DNA from: Ignavibacteria bacterium
GTDB taxonomy: Bacteria > Bacteroidota > Ignavibacteria > Tepidaquicellales > OLB5
Direction of reading: 5' to 3'
DNA length: 64,000 nucleotides
NCBI GenBank assembly: GCA_020852705.1
Contig: JADZAP010000021.1
Coordinates: 87,121 to 151,120, forward strand
The notes beneath the pieces were generated by a model. It saw only the letters and a program-made list of their open reading frames with translations, was not told the DNA's origin and did no database searches. Each line of letters starts with the position of its first letter. The stretch's first letter is position 1. Shown here one piece after another: positions 62,285 through 64,000 of this stretch. Position numbers and translations under genes: made by a program.

Positions 62285-63496
62285 TCAAATTTCCATTTCA
62301 AGAATTTTTTTGCCAGATAATAGATCAAATCCTATAATACCAACTCCTTTTAATGTAAGCAGAACTAAGTTTCCTTCACGCCTAACTGATATGTTATCTT
62401 TTGTAAAGAAAAGACTTGAAAAAGTATCATCTTCTTCATCTATGCGCATTTCCTTAAAAAGAATATCCTTATCGGCTGTCCAAAGCTCTTTTCCTGATTT
62501 CAAGTCTATACAAGCTAATATACGGTTTGATTTCTTTCCGAGTTGGTCAAGATAAACAATAAATGCATAATCTTTATCAGCATAATATAATATTCCCTCA
62601 AGGTAAACTTTATCTGTAGTTTGTGAAATATTAATATGATAATAATCTCTAAGTTGATCATCACCTCCGGTATAATGCTCAAGGGATGAAATATTGTATT
62701 CAATATTATTTTTAGGTCCGGTTGCAATCATAAGTTTTTTGCGGGGACTTGATGAATTGTCCTCTGGTGCAAGTATTGCTAAAGTAGTTATAGTTGAATC
62801 TTTCTCACGTGATTTATTAAATTCTGAATTATCCTTATATAATTTATTATCAGCTATTCCGTATATACCTTCTCTGCCATCTCTGGTTTTAAGCCGTATT
62901 GTAAAATCATCTTTATCATAATGTGCTTCGGTTAACCCTGCTGAAAGCTGGGGAAATTTTGCAATAAATGCCTTTGTATCCATGACTTTTTCACCGGATT
63001 CAGAATCAAATGCTTCTATTCTCGGTTCATTTTCACCATATTCACGGGTAATTGACCATACTTTACCATCATAATAAATCAGATCAATAATTGTAATAAT
63101 ATCCTCATAAGGTGTTTTTATTTTTGATATAACTTTTTCTGTTTTAGGATCAACAATGTATGTATATGTTTTGCAAAAATAGCATTCTCTTCCGGTAGAA
63201 GTTCTTCCCGGGGATTTGGTAGTTTGAATGAAATTAAACGAGCCATCTGTTAGAATCCAAACTTTCTCACCACCGCTTTTAGATGGTACAATCACAGCAT
63301 TCAGAAAACTTCCGCTTATACTGTTTGGTCTTAAAGCGGGAATAGCAAATTCATAAATAATAAAACCAATTACAATAAGAACAACTAAAGCTCCCACAAT
63401 ACCAAAGCAGCTGAATTTTGCACAGCCTTTTTTTCTTCCGTAAATTTTTTTACCCTGATAGGTTTCGCCCTGAGGATAATTTACAGGTGGTTCCAT
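62285..63496 (-). CDS. Single-TM protein with a PQQ/beta-propeller-like exterior
   Basis: This 403-residue protein has a short cytoplasmic N-terminus rich in Lys and Gly (QGKKIYGRKKGCAKF), one TM segment (~35-55) and a long outer domain of beta-strands with repeated short units (GSFNFIQTTKSPGR, TEKVISKIKTPYEDIITIIDLIYYDGKVWSI, ILACIDLKSGKELWTADKDILF). The last matches the PQQ-propeller blade SGxxLW. It is the first gene of a run with the heme-binding protein, so it may be an electron-transfer or sensor partner. Confidence 0.65.
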   Translation of the reverse strand: MEPPVNYPQGETYQGKKIYGRKKGCAKFSCFGIVGALVVLIVIGFIIYEFAIPALRPNSISGSFLNAVIVPSKSGGEKVWILTDGSFNFIQTTKSPGRTSTGRECYFCKTYTYIVDPKTEKVISKIKTPYEDIITIIDLIYYDGKVWSITREYGENEPRIEAFDSESGEKVMDTKAFIAKFPQLSAGLTEAHYDKDDFTIRLKTRDGREGIYGIADNKLYKDNSEFNKSREKDSTITTLAILAPEDNSSSPRKKLMIATGPKNNIEYNISSLEHYTGGDDQLRDYYHINISQTTDKVYLEGILYYADKDYAFIVYLDQLGKKSNRILACIDLKSGKELWTADKDILFKEMRIDEEDDTFSSLFFTKDNISVRREGNLVLLTLKGVGIIGFDLLSGKKILEMEI

Positions 63497-63644
63497 AACT
63501 TATTTATTTAAATGTATAAATATTTTTGTAAATATAGGTATAATTATTCGTTTTTTGTGTGATGAATTACTTAAACTCAGGCGAAATTTTTTTGTAATTG
63601 TTTTAAATAATTTATTTTGTAAAAATATCCAGAATATGATTCAA

Positions 63645-64000
63645 TTAATAGTAAAATGAAATACCAACACCAAGAGAAATATCGTTAATATCGGAGCTTA
63701 TCTTTTGGGAAATGAAGGTATGCCGGTATCTAAAATAAGGTATAAATACAAAAGGCTCCCCCGGACCCATTAAAGCGCCTATTGAACCATGCAAAAACCA
63801 GCCGTTATTCTTTGTATCTGTAAAGTTCCCTGCACCGGGCGTAGCAATAAATGCAACGAAATCAGATGCAGAAAGAATAATATCATAATTGTATGAAAAT
63901 CGTAAATGATTTTTATTATAATTTCTAAATATATACGAATACTCAAAAGCAACTCTTCCGTAGGGAATAATTCCTATTGAGATTTCTTTTGTCAGTCCAA
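63645..64000 (-). CDS. 3'-partial outer-membrane barrel protein
   Basis: Read on the minus strand, the frame is open from the window edge to a TAA at 63645, giving about 118 residues of the C-terminal part. The sequence alternates hydrophobic and polar residues (ISIGIIPYGRVAFEYSYIF, HLRFSYNYDIILSASDF, FVFIPYFRYRHTF, ISLGVGISFYY) and ends in a Tyr, a typical outer-membrane barrel tail. It is not in the ORF track because no start is in view. Its beginning lies beyond 64000. Confidence 0.75.
   Translation of the reverse strand, partial: GLTKEISIGIIPYGRVAFEYSYIFRNYNKNHLRFSYNYDIILSASDFVAFIATPGAGNFTDTKNNGWFLHGSIGALMGPGEPFVFIPYFRYRHTFISQKISSDINDISLGVGISFYY

Noticed and set aside
1-64000. CRISPR array, tRNA, rRNA, IS element or prophage
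   Set aside because: No regular spacer repeats, T-loop-like tRNA sequence, rRNA block, transposase or phage protein was seen on either strand. A tRNAscan and an IS search would settle it.

Overview
The window comes from an AT-rich bacterial genome of the Bacteroidetes/Chlorobi (FCB) group, most likely an Ignavibacteria-type organism. Three secreted proteins end in a type IX secretion (T9SS) sorting domain with the signature YPNPFNP/FPNPFNP and a terminal K(K/M)MxLIK. There are also an LptD-like outer-membrane assembly protein, several outer-membrane barrel-like proteins and many SPII lipoproteins, so the cell is Gram-negative and secretes by T9SS. I saw no rRNA, tRNA, CRISPR array, IS element or phage gene. 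The taxonomic call is inference from these traits, not a database result.

Layout. 1-1.1 kb: a lipoprotein. 1.1-11.2 kb: a minus-strand surface-polysaccharide operon, transcribed from a fused sugar-nucleotidyltransferase/phosphomannomutase-like protein through two tandem polymerase/ligase-like membrane proteins, a GT39-like protein, a DegT aminotransferase, a NeuD/PglD-like acyltransferase and a GT2. 11.3-13.1 kb: LemA and a membrane acyltransferase with a G9 tract and an apparently leaderless promoter. 13.3-16.2 kb: an NnrS-like/CrcB/DUF190/UbiA-like run behind an FNR-type promoter. 16.5-20.8 kb: outer-membrane protein, DUF1287 lipoprotein, a GH74-like T9SS cargo and a small membrane peptide. 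20.8-32 kb: the core translation/RNA block nusA-infB-rbfA-truB-ribF-rpsO-pnp, with an attenuator-like leader and no rimP in front. 32-40.6 kb: mixed surface genes, an SSS symporter, a WNG-repeat T9SS propeller, gpmA and an HD protein.

40.7-43.4 kb: a compact restriction-modification island (Dam-type methylase, 47-aa ORF, PD-(D/E)XK nuclease, second methylase) flanked by small repeats and abutting msrC. 43.9-48 kb: lptD-like, dapF, CmcI-like. 48-53.6 kb (minus): duplicated redoxin, a GT39-like protein, a stand-alone cyclic-nucleotide-binding protein and a sensor kinase. 53.8-57.3 kb: a TrmB-type regulator with a consensus promoter and palindromic operator, co-directional with a second seven-repeat T9SS propeller, followed by a run of three tiny ORFs. 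57.4-64 kb: PG_1098/THUMP-like methyltransferase, a complete class D beta-lactamase, an epimerase, threonine dehydratase, CBU_0592-like, heme-binding and propeller-like proteins, and a barrel cut by the window edge.

Across the window at least three promoters (acyltransferase, nusA, trmB) share the same architecture, TTG-N20-TATAATTG, which reads as sigma70 (TTGNNN-17-TATAAT) while sharing the TTG end of the Bacteroidetes -7 element. The most promising loci for new biology are the RM island with its embedded small ORF, the TrmB/T9SS-propeller locus with the micro-ORFs behind it, the FNR-controlled nnrS-crcB-DUF190 run, and the potentially phase-variable leaderless acyltransferase.
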